From the NCBI RefSeq assembly GCF_003056305.1, contig NZ_PYVX01000003.1, forward strand, positions 62,001-126,000: DNA of 64,000 nt, written 5' to 3'. The first letter of the stretch is position 1; the number at the start of each line of letters is the position of its first letter. A model generated the notes under the pieces. The model had not been told where the DNA came from. It saw only the letters and a list, made by a program, of their open reading frames with translations, and did no database searches. Made by a program: the position numbers and the translations under genes. The DNA comes from Halomonas denitrificans (GTDB taxonomy: Bacteria; Pseudomonadota; Gammaproteobacteria; Pseudomonadales; Halomonadaceae). Of the stretch, positions 40,007 to 50,670 are shown piece by piece.

Positions 40007-40438
40007 TTACGCGCAGAGCGGCGCCAGCCAGGCCTCGGCGAGCCACAGCACCAGGGCGTAGCGGGCGCCCTTGGCCACCGTGATCAGCAGGATCGCCCGC
40101 CACCAAGGCAGGCGCAGGATCCCGGCCAGCACGGTGAGCGGGTCGCCGATGATCGGCGCCCAGGAGGCCAAGAGGCTCCACTCGCCGAAGCGCAGGTACC
40201 AGCGCTCGGCGCGCTCGAGCCCGCCCCGCGAGACCGGAAACCAGCGGCGCTCCTGGAAGTGGCGGGCATAGCGCCCCAGGCCCACGTTGACGAGGCTGCC
40301 CAGGGTGTTGCCGACGCTCGCCACGCCCCACAGCCACCACCCCGGCTCGCCCTGGCACCAGAGCCGCGCCAGCCACACCTCGGAGCCGCCAGGCAGCAGG
40401 GTGGCGCTGGCCAGCGCCACCAGGAACAGCATCAGCAT
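40007..40438 (-). CDS. YqaA family membrane protein (DedA-like)
   Basis: A 143-residue inner-membrane protein of the VTT/DedA-related YqaA family, with helices at about 1-20, 35-60 and 95-140. LPGGSEVWL near the start and GDPLTVLAGILRLPWWR are the conserved segments. Such proteins are linked to membrane lipid handling; the precise role is unknown. It is convergent with the TRAP operon and divergent from thiD. Confidence 0.82.
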   Translation of the reverse strand: MLMLFLVALASATLLPGGSEVWLARLWCQGEPGWWLWGVASVGNTLGSLVNVGLGRYARHFQERRWFPVSRGGLERAERWYLRFGEWSLLASWAPIIGDPLTVLAGILRLPWWRAILLITVAKGARYALVLWLAEAWLAPLCA

Positions 40439-40501
40439 GGCACCGCGCCCCCTCCCTGCAGTAGGCTATCAGTCCCCTTACAAAGCAATGACAAGACGCT
40501 G

Positions 40502-41314
40502 ATGGCCACCCCCCGTTCGATCCCCAATACCCTGACCATCGCCGGCTCCGACCCTTCCGGCGGCGCCGGCATTCAGGCCGACCTCAAGACCTTCTCGGCC
40601 CTGGGCAGCTATGGTACCAGCGTGATCACCGCGCTGACCGCGCAGAACACCCGCGGCGTCACCGGTGTGCATCCGGTGCCGGCCGACTTCATCGCCACCC
40701 AGCTCGACACCCTGCTCGACGACATCGCCATCGACGCGGTGAAGGTCGGCATGGTGGCCAGCCGCCCGGTGGCCGAGGTGATCCGTGAGGGCCTTTCCGC
40801 CCAGCGGCCGCGCTGGGTGGTGCTCGACCCGGTGATGGTGGCCAAGAGCGGCGACACCCTGGTCGACAACGCCGGCATCGCTGCGGTGCGCGACGTGCTG
40901 GTGCCGATGGCCGACCTGATTACCCCGAACCTGCCGGAGGCGGCGGTGCTGCTCGATTGCCCGATGCCCACGGACCGCGCTGGCATGCAGGCGATGGCCC
41001 CGGCCCTGCGCGAGCTGAGCGCCGGGGCGGTGCTGCTCAAGGGCGGCCACCTGCGCGGCGAGGCCTGCCCGGACCTGCTGATCACGGCCGACCGCCTCGA
41101 GTGGCTGGAGGGCCCGCGCATCGCCACCGGCAACCTGCACGGCACCGGCTGCACGCTCTCCTCGGCGATCACCGCGCGGCTGGCCCTGGGCGACGCCCTG
41201 CCCGAGGCGGTGGCCGCCGCCAAGGCCTGGCTGTCTGAGGCGCTCGAGCATAGCCATCGCCTCGCGGTGGGACAGGGACACGGCCCGGTGCACCACTTCC
41301 ACGCCTGGTGGTAG
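40502..41314 (+). CDS. thiD: Hydroxymethylpyrimidine/phosphomethylpyrimidine kinase
   Basis: A 270-residue ribokinase-fold kinase of thiamine synthesis that phosphorylates HMP and HMP-P. TIAGSDPSGGAGIQADLK opens it, and the catalytic NLHGTGCTLSSAI motif (GTGC) is near 218-228. The ATG at 40502 has no clear ribosome-binding site. Length and motifs match ThiD rather than pyridoxal kinase. Confidence 0.93.
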   Translation: MATPRSIPNTLTIAGSDPSGGAGIQADLKTFSALGSYGTSVITALTAQNTRGVTGVHPVPADFIATQLDTLLDDIAIDAVKVGMVASRPVAEVIREGLSAQRPRWVVLDPVMVAKSGDTLVDNAGIAAVRDVLVPMADLITPNLPEAAVLLDCPMPTDRAGMQAMAPALRELSAGAVLLKGGHLRGEACPDLLITADRLEWLEGPRIATGNLHGTGCTLSSAITARLALGDALPEAVAAAKAWLSEALEHSHRLAVGQGHGPVHHFHAWW

Positions 41315-41397
41315 GCGGGCGGCCTTGCGCCCTCCCCCCGGGCCACCCATGCTGAGAGCGGTGCCCTCGAGATCTTCCTGCCCGGGAGGGAGTCATC

Positions 41398-42243
41398 ATG
41401 AGCCAGACCCTGCTGTTCGCCAGCGACCTCTCCGCCGAGAACCGCGCCGCCTTCGCCCGCGCCGTGCGCCTCGCGGTGGAGAGCGGCGCCCGCCTCGACA
41501 TCATCCATGTGCTCGACCCCTACCTGCCGCGCCGTGTCCTCCACGACCTGGAGGAGGCCGTGGTGGCGGACCTCCGCGCCACCCTCACCGACCTGCGTGA
41601 GGACTATGCGCTGCCCGAGCCCCAGAGCCTGATCCAGACCATGGCCGGCGCCCCCTATGCCGAGATCATCCGCGAGGCCCACGAGCGCCAGGCCGACATG
41701 ATCATCCTCGGCGCCCATCGCAAGCGCGGGCAGCCCGACCTGGTGGCCGGCACCACCCTCGCCCGGGTGCTGCGCAGCGCCCCCTGCCCGGTGCTCTCGG
41801 TCAGCCACCTGGCGACCCAGGCGTGGCACGACATCCTGGTGCCGGTGGACTTCTCGCTGACCTCGCGGCACACCCTGCGCGAGACCCTCAAGCGCTTCCC
41901 CGAGGCGCGGCTGACCCTGCTGCACGCCTGGGACATCCCCGGCGAGCGCGAGCTCGGCTCGAACGGCGACTTCGCCCGCTGGCGCGACCGCGAGGTGGAG
42001 CGGCTGCGCACCCAGCTCGAGCGCGAGACCGAGCAGCTGATGGGCGAGCTCGACGACGTGCCGGAGCTCGAACTGGTGCTCGAGCAGGGCGACCCCCTGG
42101 AGGTGCTGATGACGCGCCTGCGCCGCCAGCCGCCGGACCTGCTCGCCCTGGGCAGCCGCGGGCAGCTGGGCCGCCAGAGCCAGATCACCGAGCGCCTGCT
42201 CTCCGAGCCCCACTGCGACATCATGCTCTGTCGCTCCTGGTAG
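41398..42243 (+). CDS. Two-domain universal stress protein
   Basis: A 281-residue protein made of tandem UspA domains (about 1-142 and 143-281). The first domain has ILGAHRKRG and the second ALGSRGQLGRQS where ATP-binding Usp proteins have G-2x-G-9x-G-S. Neither domain fully matches, so it resembles UspE-type, probably non-ATP-binding members. GGGAGG lies before the ATG at 41398. It is monocistronic by context. Confidence 0.85.
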   Translation: MSQTLLFASDLSAENRAAFARAVRLAVESGARLDIIHVLDPYLPRRVLHDLEEAVVADLRATLTDLREDYALPEPQSLIQTMAGAPYAEIIREAHERQADMIILGAHRKRGQPDLVAGTTLARVLRSAPCPVLSVSHLATQAWHDILVPVDFSLTSRHTLRETLKRFPEARLTLLHAWDIPGERELGSNGDFARWRDREVERLRTQLERETEQLMGELDDVPELELVLEQGDPLEVLMTRLRRQPPDLLALGSRGQLGRQSQITERLLSEPHCDIMLCRSW

Positions 42244-42325
42244 CGGGCCGGCACAAGCTGTACAGAACCTTTACGAGACTTCGCTGTCCGTACGAGGACA
42301 TGCTCCGTCCTGCGAGGTTCTTCCC

Positions 42326-42907
42326 ATGTCGCTGTCGCCTACCCGCGCCCTCCTGCTGCTCGCGGCCCTCACCGCCGCGCTGCCCGCCGCCGCCACCGCC
42401 TCGTCCGCGCCGGGCGCCGTCGTGATCGAGGGCGCCCGTTTCCCCGCCGCCCTGGAAGTCGGCGAGCGCCGCTACGAGCGCATCGGCCACGGCCTCTTCC
42501 GCTACATGATCTGGGACGCCTATGCCGGCGCCTACTACCAGGCCGCCGGCTACCCCCGGCCGGCCCCGCAATCCGACGTGCCGCGCCGCCTGGAGCTCGA
42601 GTACTTCCACGCCATCGAGGCCGGCGACTTCGCCGAGGTGACCCGCGAGAGGGTCAAGAAGGCCCTGCCGGGCGACGAGTTCGCCCGCCTCGCGCCGAGC
42701 CTCTCTGCCTTCAACGGCCGCTACCGCGACGTGCGCCCCGGCGACCGCTATGCCCTGGGCTGGGACGGCGACGCCCTGACCCTCGCCTTGAACGGCGAGA
42801 CCCTCTACTCGGGAGGCGACCCGGCGCTCGCCAACGCGCTGTTCGGCATCTGGCTGGGCGACGACCCGCTGGGCGACGACTTCCGGGACGACCTGCTGGG
42901 CCGCTGA
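42326..42907 (+). CDS. Chalcone isomerase-family exported protein
   Basis: A 193-residue protein with a signal peptide (to about ATA, 25) and a chalcone-isomerase-like domain (30-190): GARFPAALEVGERRYERIGHGLFRY at its start and FGIWLGDDPL at its end. Bacterial members are periplasmic with unknown function; a fatty-acid or small aromatic ligand is possible. No operon partner is evident. Confidence 0.75.
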   Translation: MSLSPTRALLLLAALTAALPAAATASSAPGAVVIEGARFPAALEVGERRYERIGHGLFRYMIWDAYAGAYYQAAGYPRPAPQSDVPRRLELEYFHAIEAGDFAEVTRERVKKALPGDEFARLAPSLSAFNGRYRDVRPGDRYALGWDGDALTLALNGETLYSGGDPALANALFGIWLGDDPLGDDFRDDLLGR

Positions 42908-42976
42908 GGGCGGCCCTCGCGGCGGCGCTCGTGCTAGGCTTGGTCGCCCGAGACATCAGCAAGGAGAGCCCGCCCG

Positions 42977-43414
42977 ATGAAGGCCCTGATCCAGCGCGTG
43001 CGACGCGCCAGCGTGGAAGTGGAGGAGCGTGAAGTGGGCGCCATCGGCCCGGGGCTGCTGGCCCTGGTGGGCGTCGAGAAGGGCGACGACGAGGCCGCGG
43101 CGGACCGACTGCTGCACAAGCTGCTGCACTATCGGGTCTTCGCCGACGCCGAGGGCAAGATGAACCTGAACCTGCAGCAGGCCGAGGGCGGACTGCTGCT
43201 GGTCTCCCAGTTCACCCTGGCCGCCGACACCCGCAAGGGGCTCAGGCCCAGCTTCTCCAGCGCCGCCCCGCCCGCCGAGGGTGAGCGCCTCTTCCACTAC
43301 CTGCTCGAGCGGGCCCGAGCGGCCTGGCCGACGGTGGAAAGCGGCGAGTTCGCCGCCGACATGCAGGTCTCGCTGATCAACGACGGGCCGGTCACCTTCC
43401 TGCTGGAGGGCTGA
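42977..43414 (+). CDS. dtd: D-aminoacyl-tRNA deacylase
   Basis: A 145-residue enzyme that removes D-amino acids, and glycine from tRNA-Ala. [16 protein letters not shown] opens it. The [17 protein letters not shown] motif and the cross-subunit Gly-cisPro region near NDGPVTF are intact. AAGGAGAG precedes the ATG. Confidence 0.95.
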   Translation: MKALIQRVRRASVEVEEREVGAIGPGLLALVGVEKGDDEAAADRLLHKLLHYRVFADAEGKMNLNLQQAEGGLLLVSQFTLAADTRKGLRPSFSSAAPPAEGERLFHYLLERARAAWPTVESGEFAADMQVSLINDGPVTFLLEG

Positions 43415-43635
43415 TTCTTACGCGCAACCCCCGCGTTCAGGCGCCCAAGGCCATCGCAGATAGCTTTACAGATCGGTAGCTCCGAGCTGACCTGGCGACA
43501 AGCCTGCGAGCGGGGCCGGCCTTCCGGAGGCGCTGTGAACCCCTCCTTGGGCGCTACCGACGCCATCCCTGGCGCAGGACCTCCTCTTCGACTTGTCCTC
43601 AGCGCCCCGGTGCCTGGTCACTGCGATAGCTTTGT
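43415..43635. other. 221-bp gap with no gene; short near-repeats
   Basis: No coding gene is supported. GTTCAGGCGCC occurs at 43435-43445 and again at 43634-43644, the second time across the yheS stop. Each lies near an ATCG..GATAGCTTT-like stretch (43453-43467 and 43619-43633). This looks like an imperfect duplication of the yheS 3' end. Function unknown. Confidence 0.35.
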
Positions 43636-45582
<1,947 letters not shown>

Positions 45583-45635
45583 GCAGGCTCCACTCGGCAG
45601 TCGGTGAGGCCGCCGCCCAGGGGCGACAGCGTGTC

Positions 45636-46151
45636 ATGACCCACGATTCTACCCAATTGCCCGACGCTCTGCGGGCCCGTCTGCGCCAGGCCCCGCTCTG
45701 GGAGTTTGCGCTGGCCCTCTACGGGCGCGACGGGGTCGAGGCGGCCTGCCTGACGCTGCAGGACGAGGCCGGCGTCGATGTCTGCGAGCTGCTCTGGCAC
45801 TGCTGGCTCTATCGCCACGGCCTGGCCTGCGAGCTCCCGCCCGACGCCGTGCGCCGCTGGCAGCATGAGGTCACGGCGCCGCTGCGCCGCCTGCGCCGGG
45901 CCCTCAAGGCCGAGGCCCGGACGGACAAGGGCGTGGCCGCGCTGCGCCGCACCCTCCAGCAGGCCGAGCTGCAGGCCGAGCGCGAGGCCCTCACGCGCCT
46001 GCAGCGCCTGGCCCTGAGCGGGGCCGGCATCCGCCCGCTGCCCACGCCGCCTCCCGACCCGCTGGCGCACCTCGCCGCGCGCTTTCATCTCCATGAAACG
46101 TCACATCTTATTAAACTTAAGATGCTAATAAGCCAGCTTGACCCCTCATAG
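45636..46151 (+). CDS. TIGR02444 family protein
   Basis: A 171-residue protein of a small uncharacterised gammaproteobacterial family: LWEFALALYGRDGVEAACL near the start with helical basic regions after it. It is commonly next to yheS. Function is unknown. Its last about 20 codons (HLIKLKMLISQLDPS) are unusually AT-rich and contain overlapping dyads, suggesting that this end also carries teaA control signals. Confidence 0.8.
   Translation: MTHDSTQLPDALRARLRQAPLWEFALALYGRDGVEAACLTLQDEAGVDVCELLWHCWLYRHGLACELPPDAVRRWQHEVTAPLRRLRRALKAEARTDKGVAALRRTLQQAELQAEREALTRLQRLALSGAGIRPLPTPPPDPLAHLAARFHLHETSHLIKLKMLISQLDPS
46104..46132. promoter_or_regulatory. Overlapping AT-rich inverted repeats upstream of teaA (operator candidate)
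   Basis: CATCTTA (46104-46110) and TAAGATG (46118-46124) form one dyad with 7-bp spacing. CTTATTA (46107-46113) and TAATAAG (46126-46132) form a second, overlapping dyad. They end 5 bp before a -35 box and lie in the 3' end of the upstream gene, in DNA far richer in A/T than its surroundings. Confidence 0.5.
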
Positions 46152-46166
46152 CGGCCACGCTAGCCT
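46138..46166 (+). promoter_or_regulatory. Likely sigma70 promoter of teaABCD
   Basis: TTGACC (46138-46143), 17 bp, TAGCCT (46161-46166). The -35 is near consensus and the -10 keeps the key T, A and final T. It lies about 88 bp before the teaA ATG. Confidence 0.5.
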
Positions 46167-46253
46167 GAAATTCAGTTGCGTGAATGCCATGTTCACCAGA
46201 CACCCGCCGATGGATCACTCCATCACGGGCAAACCTGTAGAGGGATCACAAGA

Positions 46254-47276
46254 ATGAAGTCACAGAAACTGTTGACGAGCGCCGGCATCGGCGCCCTGAT
46301 GATTGGCATGTCCTCCGCCGCGATGGCCGACAACTGGCGCTATGCTCACGAAGAGTACGAAGGCGATGTGCAGGACGTCTTCGCGGTCGCCTTCAAGGAT
46401 TACATCGAGGCCAACTCCGATCACACGCTGCAGATCTACCGCTTCGGTGAGCTCGGTGAGTCCGATGACATCATGGAGCAGACCCAGAACGGCATCCTGC
46501 AGTTCGTCAACCAGTCTCCCGGCTTCACCGGCGCGCTGATCCCCGAGGCACAGATCTTCTTCATCCCCTATCTGATGCCCACCGACATGGACCAGGTGCT
46601 CGAGTTCTTCGACGAGAGCAAGGCCATCAACGAGATGTTCCCGAAGCTCTACGCCGAGCAGGGCCTCGAGCTGCTGCAGATGTACCCGGAAGGCGAGATG
46701 GTGGTCACCGCCGACGAGCCGATCACCTCGCCGGAGGACTTCGAGAACAAGAAGATCCGTACCATGACCAATCCGCTGCTGGCCGAGACCTACAGCGCCT
46801 TCGGCGCCACGCCGACGCCGCTGCCCTGGGGCGAGGTCTACGGCGGCCTGCAGACCGGCATCATCGACGGCCAGGAAAACCCGATCTTCTGGATCGAGTC
46901 CGGCGGCCTCTACGAGGTGTCGCCGCACCTGACCTTCACCAGCCACGGCTGGTTCACCACCGCGATGATGGCCAACCAGGACTTCTTCGAGGACCTCTCC
47001 GACGAGGACAAGGAGCTGGTGCGCGCCGCCTCCGAAGCGGCCTACGACCACACCATCGAGCACATCCAGGGCCTGGCCGAAGAGTCGCTGGAGAAGATCC
47101 AGGCGGCTTCCGACGAGGTCACCGTGACGCGTCTCGACGATGAGCAGATCCAGGCCTTCAAGGAGCGTGCGCCCCAGGTCGAGGAAGAGTTCATCGACAT
47201 GACCGGCGAGCGCGGCAAGGAGCTGCTCGAGCAGTTCAAGGCCGATCTCGAGGCCGTGAGCAACGACGCGGAGTAA
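46254..47276 (+). CDS. teaA: TeaA, ectoine/hydroxyectoine-binding TRAP protein
   Basis: A 340-residue periplasmic binding protein with a signal peptide cut after AMA (residue 25), giving mature DNWRYAHEE. It follows H. elongata TeaA closely. The ligand-pocket regions GELGESDDIMEQTQ, TMTNPLLAETY (arginine just before), PWGEVYGGLQTGIIDGQENP and FTSHGWFTT are present, with aromatic residues that embrace the ectoine ring. AGAGGGATC lies before the ATG at 46254. TeaABC recovers leaked ectoine and imports external ectoine as a compatible solute and nutrient. Confidence 0.95.
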   Translation: MKSQKLLTSAGIGALMIGMSSAAMADNWRYAHEEYEGDVQDVFAVAFKDYIEANSDHTLQIYRFGELGESDDIMEQTQNGILQFVNQSPGFTGALIPEAQIFFIPYLMPTDMDQVLEFFDESKAINEMFPKLYAEQGLELLQMYPEGEMVVTADEPITSPEDFENKKIRTMTNPLLAETYSAFGATPTPLPWGEVYGGLQTGIIDGQENPIFWIESGGLYEVSPHLTFTSHGWFTTAMMANQDFFEDLSDEDKELVRAASEAAYDHTIEHIQGLAEESLEKIQAASDEVTVTRLDDEQIQAFKERAPQVEEEFIDMTGERGKELLEQFKADLEAVSNDAE

Positions 47277-47298
47277 CCCGCAACCGACGTCGCCCTAA

Positions 47299-47330
47299 CA
47301 GGGGGGTGGCCTGCCCGGGCCACCCCCCTG
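47299..47330 (+). terminator. Strong hairpin between teaA and teaB
   Basis: CAGGGGGGTGGCC (47299-47311) pairs perfectly with 47318-47330 around a 6-base loop, then CTGTTT. It lies 22 bp after teaA and 145 bp before teaB. As no new promoter for teaB is clear, it is probably a partial terminator or mRNA end-stabiliser giving excess TeaA over the membrane subunits. Confidence 0.75.
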
Positions 47331-47475
47331 CTGTTTCAGAGCCGTGGATTCCCGGGCATGAGCGAGCGTGCACCCAGCGTTGATCTCCCGGGTCTCGGCG
47401 CCTGATCGCGACGCGTATGCTGGCCCTGAGGGAATCCCATTTTTCCCGCATCGCATGCTGAAAGGGAGCGCGGAC

Positions 47476-48051
47476 ATGACCGAAGAGTCCGAAAAGCATT
47501 ACCGCTCGGGATTGCCGGGCTTTCTGGGCACCATCGACACCTTCATCAGCAAGCTCGAGGCGGTCATCCTTGCGCTCGGCGTGCTGCTGATGGCCTTCAA
47601 CACGATCGCCAACGTCATCGCGCGCTTCGTGTTCGGCGACAGCATCTACTTCTCCGGCGAGATCAACCGCATCCTGATCATCATGATCACCTTCGCCGGC
47701 ATCGGCTACGCCGCCCGGCACGGCCGCCATATCCGCATGTCAGCCATCTACGATGCGCTGCCAGTCGGCGGGCGCAAGGCGCTGATGATCTTCATCGCCC
47801 TGGTCACCTCGCTGGTGATGTTCTTCCTGCTCTATTACTCGGTCATCTACATCCTGGACCTCTACGACAAGGGCAGGATCCTGCCGGCACTGGGCTTCCC
47901 GATCTGGATCATCTACGTCTGGGCACCGCTCGGCTTCCTGATCACCGGCATCCAGTACCTGCTCACCGCGATCAAGAACCTGACGTCGCGGGACGTCTAC
48001 CTGTCGACCGGCGTGCTCGACGGCTACAAGGATACGGAAACGGAAGTCTGA
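47476..48051 (+). CDS. teaB: TeaB, small permease of the ectoine TRAP transporter
   Basis: A 191-residue DctQ-type protein with four membrane helices. NVIARFVFGDSIYFSGEINRIL and the ARHGRHIRMSAIYDALP loop are typical. AAAGGGAGCG precedes the ATG at 47476. It is separated from teaA by 199 bp containing the hairpin and is followed by teaC 30 bp later. Confidence 0.93.
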   Translation: MTEESEKHYRSGLPGFLGTIDTFISKLEAVILALGVLLMAFNTIANVIARFVFGDSIYFSGEINRILIIMITFAGIGYAARHGRHIRMSAIYDALPVGGRKALMIFIALVTSLVMFFLLYYSVIYILDLYDKGRILPALGFPIWIIYVWAPLGFLITGIQYLLTAIKNLTSRDVYLSTGVLDGYKDTETEV

Positions 48052-48081
48052 CGGAGGGCAGTACGCCCGGGGGAACGCACG

Positions 48082-49365
48082 ATGACGACAATAATGGTTA
48101 CCACCATGATCGCCCTGCTGCTGCTGGGCTTTCCCATGATGATCCCGCTGATCACCGCGGCGGTCATTGGTTTCTTCATGATGTTCAACGGCCTGGATCA
48201 GATGGATACGCTGATCCAGCAAATGATGGCGGGCATCCGACCGGCCTCGCTGATCGCGGTGCCGATGTTCATCCTCGCCGCGGACATCATGACGCGGGGG
48301 CAGTCGGCCGACCGCCTGATCAACATGGTGATGTCCTTCATCGGCCACGTGAAGGGCGGGCTGGCGGTCAGCACCGCCGCCTCCTGCACCCTGTTCGGCG
48401 CGGTATCGGGCTCCACCCAGGCCACCGTGGTGGCCGTCGGCTCGCCGCTGCGCCCCAAGATGCTCAAGGCGGGCTACTCGGACTCCTTCACCCTGGCGCT
48501 GATCATCAACTCCAGCGACATCGCCTTTCTGATCCCGCCGAGCATCGGCATGATCATCTACGGCGTTATCTCGGGCACCTCCATCGGCGAGCTGTTCATC
48601 GCCGGCATCGGCCCGGGGTTGCTGATCCTGCTGATGTTCTCCATCTACTGCGTGATCTACGCCACCCTGCGCAATGTCCCCACCGAGCCGAAGTCCGGCT
48701 GGGGCGAACGCTTCACCGCGGTGCGCCAGGCGCTGTGGCCGCTTGGCTTCCCGGTGATCATCGTCGGCGGCATCTACGGCGGCATCTTCAGTCCCACCGA
48801 GGCGGCGGCGGCCTGCGTACTCTACGCCATCTTCCTGGAGTTCCTGATCTTTCGCTCCCTGAAGATCCCGGACATCTACCGGATCGCCAAGTCCACCGGC
48901 CTGATCACCGCGGTGGTCTTCATCCTGGTGGCGGTGGGCAACGGCTTCTCCTGGATCATCTCCTTCGCCCAGATCCCCCAGGAGCTGCTGCAGGCCGCCG
49001 GCATCAACGAGGCCGGTCCCACCGGCGTGCTGATCGCCATCTGCATCGCCTTCTTCGTGGCGTGCATGTTCGTCGATCCCATCGTGGTGATCCTGGTGCT
49101 GACGCCGATCTTCGCCCCGGCCGTCGAGGCCACGGGCCTGGATCCTGTGCTGGTCGGCATCCTGATCACCCTGCAGGTGGCCATCGGCTCGGCGACCCCG
49201 CCCTTCGGCTGCGACATCTTCACCGCGATCGCCATCTTCAAGCGGCCCTACCTCGACGTGATCAAGGGCACGCCGCCCTTTATCATGATCCTGGTGCTGG
49301 CGGCGGCGCTGCTGATCATGTTTCCGCAGATCGCCCTCTTCCTTCGCGACCTGGCCTTCCGGTAA
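48082..49365 (+). CDS. teaC: TeaC, large permease of the ectoine TRAP transporter
   Basis: A 427-residue DctM-type permease with about eleven helices. GAVSGSTQATVVAVGSP and GSATPPFGCDIFTAIAIFKRP are family motifs. It forms with TeaB the Na+-driven channel fed by TeaA. TeaD follows 33 bp later, the order of H. elongata teaABCD. Confidence 0.95.
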   Translation: MTTIMVTTMIALLLLGFPMMIPLITAAVIGFFMMFNGLDQMDTLIQQMMAGIRPASLIAVPMFILAADIMTRGQSADRLINMVMSFIGHVKGGLAVSTAASCTLFGAVSGSTQATVVAVGSPLRPKMLKAGYSDSFTLALIINSSDIAFLIPPSIGMIIYGVISGTSIGELFIAGIGPGLLILLMFSIYCVIYATLRNVPTEPKSGWGERFTAVRQALWPLGFPVIIVGGIYGGIFSPTEAAAACVLYAIFLEFLIFRSLKIPDIYRIAKSTGLITAVVFILVAVGNGFSWIISFAQIPQELLQAAGINEAGPTGVLIAICIAFFVACMFVDPIVVILVLTPIFAPAVEATGLDPVLVGILITLQVAIGSATPPFGCDIFTAIAIFKRPYLDVIKGTPPFIMILVLAAALLIMFPQIALFLRDLAFR

Positions 49366-49398
49366 GGCGCGCGTCCTGGCCTGAGGAGTACGACGATC

Positions 49399-49842
49399 AT
49401 GTTCAATCGCATACTGGTCCCGGTAGACGGCTCCAAGAGGGCCCTGAGAGCCCTGGAGAAAGCTGCGGGCCTTCAGCTGCTCACTGGCGCCGAGCTCTAC
49501 ATCCTGTGTGTCTTCAAGCACCACAGCCTGCTCGAGGCCTCGCTCTCCATGGTGCGGCCCGAGAAGCTGGACCTCCCCGACGACGTGCTCAAGGAGTACG
49601 CCACCGAGATCGCCGTGCATGCCAAGGCCCAGGCCGTGGAGCTCGGGGTACCGGCCGAGAAGGTACGCTCCTTCGTGAAGGGGGGCCGGCCGTCGCGCAC
49701 CATCGTGCGCTTCGCCCGCAAGCGCGAGTGCGACCTGATCGTGATCGGCTCCCAGGGCACCAACGCCGAAGCGGGCCTGCTGCTGGGCAGCGTCGCCCAG
49801 CGAGTGGCGGGCTCCGCCCACTGCCCCACCCTGATCATCTGA
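49399..49842 (+). CDS. teaD: TeaD, ATP-binding universal stress protein regulating ectoine uptake
   Basis: A 147-residue UspA-type protein. It has the complete ATP-binding motif G-2x-G-9x-G-S in [17 protein letters not shown]. In H. elongata the TeaD homologue binds ATP and lowers ectoine uptake through TeaABC. GAGGAG lies before the ATG. Its place as the fourth gene of the cluster makes the assignment firm. Confidence 0.93.
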   Translation: MFNRILVPVDGSKRALRALEKAAGLQLLTGAELYILCVFKHHSLLEASLSMVRPEKLDLPDDVLKEYATEIAVHAKAQAVELGVPAEKVRSFVKGGRPSRTIVRFARKRECDLIVIGSQGTNAEAGLLLGSVAQRVAGSAHCPTLII

Positions 49843-49983
49843 TTCCGGCCACGCGGCGCCAGCGGACCGGTTGGCCGGCATCTTCACGGATGCGGAACCG
49901 GTTCGGCGCTGTTAGAGTCCCAAGGATTCCTTGCGTAACCCATTCATTCACGGCGCCACGGCGCCGGACCACAAGGTTGCTTC

Positions 49984-50670
49984 ATGAAGACACTGCTGAC
50001 CACCGCCTCCCTGGCGGCCCTGCTGACTGCCGCCCCGCTGGCCCTGGCCGCTCCGGAAACCGAGGACGAGAAGCTGAGCTACAGCCTCGGCGTGACCCTG
50101 GGCCAGAGCATCCAGCAGGACGTCGAGGACCTCGACATCGACGCCTTCACCCAGGCCATTCGCGACGTCTTCGGCGGCGAGGAGCTGGAGATGAGCGACC
50201 AGCAGATGGCCGAGGCCCTGACCGCCTTCCAGCAGCAGGCCATGGCCGCGCGCGAAGCCGAGGCCGAGCAAAAGGCCGCCGCCAACCGCGCCGAGGGCGA
50301 GGCCTACCTGGCCGAGAACGCCGAGCAGGAGGGCGTGACGGTCACCGATTCCGGCCTGCAGTACCGCGAACTGGAGAGCGGCGACGGCGCCACGCCCGAG
50401 GCCGGCGACACCGTCCAGGTCCACTACGAGGGCACGCTGATCGACGGCACCGTCTTCGACAGCTCCTACCAGCGCGGCGAGCCGGTCAGCTTCCAGGTCG
50501 GCCAGGTCATCGAGGGCTGGCAGGAGGCCCTGCAGCTGATGAGCGTGGGCGACACCTGGGAAGTGGTGATTCCCTCCGAGCTCGCCTACGGCGCCCAGGG
50601 CCAGGGCCCCATCGGCCCCCACGAGACCCTGATCTTCAAGGTCGAGCTTCTAGACGTCACCGGTGAGTGA
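49984..50670 (+). CDS. FKBP-type peptidyl-prolyl cis-trans isomerase (periplasmic, Mip/FkpA-like)
   Basis: A 228-residue protein with a signal peptide (to about ALA, 22), an N-terminal helical dimerisation domain (25-110) and an FKBP domain (about 115-225). VQVHYEGTLIDGTVFDSSY and GWQEALQLMSVGDTWEVVIPSELAYG are the active-site segments. It helps fold outer-membrane and periplasmic proteins. Its end overlaps the following GTG start by 8 bp. Confidence 0.93.
   Translation: MKTLLTTASLAALLTAAPLALAAPETEDEKLSYSLGVTLGQSIQQDVEDLDIDAFTQAIRDVFGGEELEMSDQQMAEALTAFQQQAMAAREAEAEQKAAANRAEGEAYLAENAEQEGVTVTDSGLQYRELESGDGATPEAGDTVQVHYEGTLIDGTVFDSSYQRGEPVSFQVGQVIEGWQEALQLMSVGDTWEVVIPSELAYGAQGQGPIGPHETLIFKVELLDVTGE

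Noticed and set aside
49984..50670. Cytoplasmic trigger-type FKBP such as SlyD
   Set aside because: A clear signal peptide and helical dimerisation domain place it with Mip/FkpA-type periplasmic enzymes.
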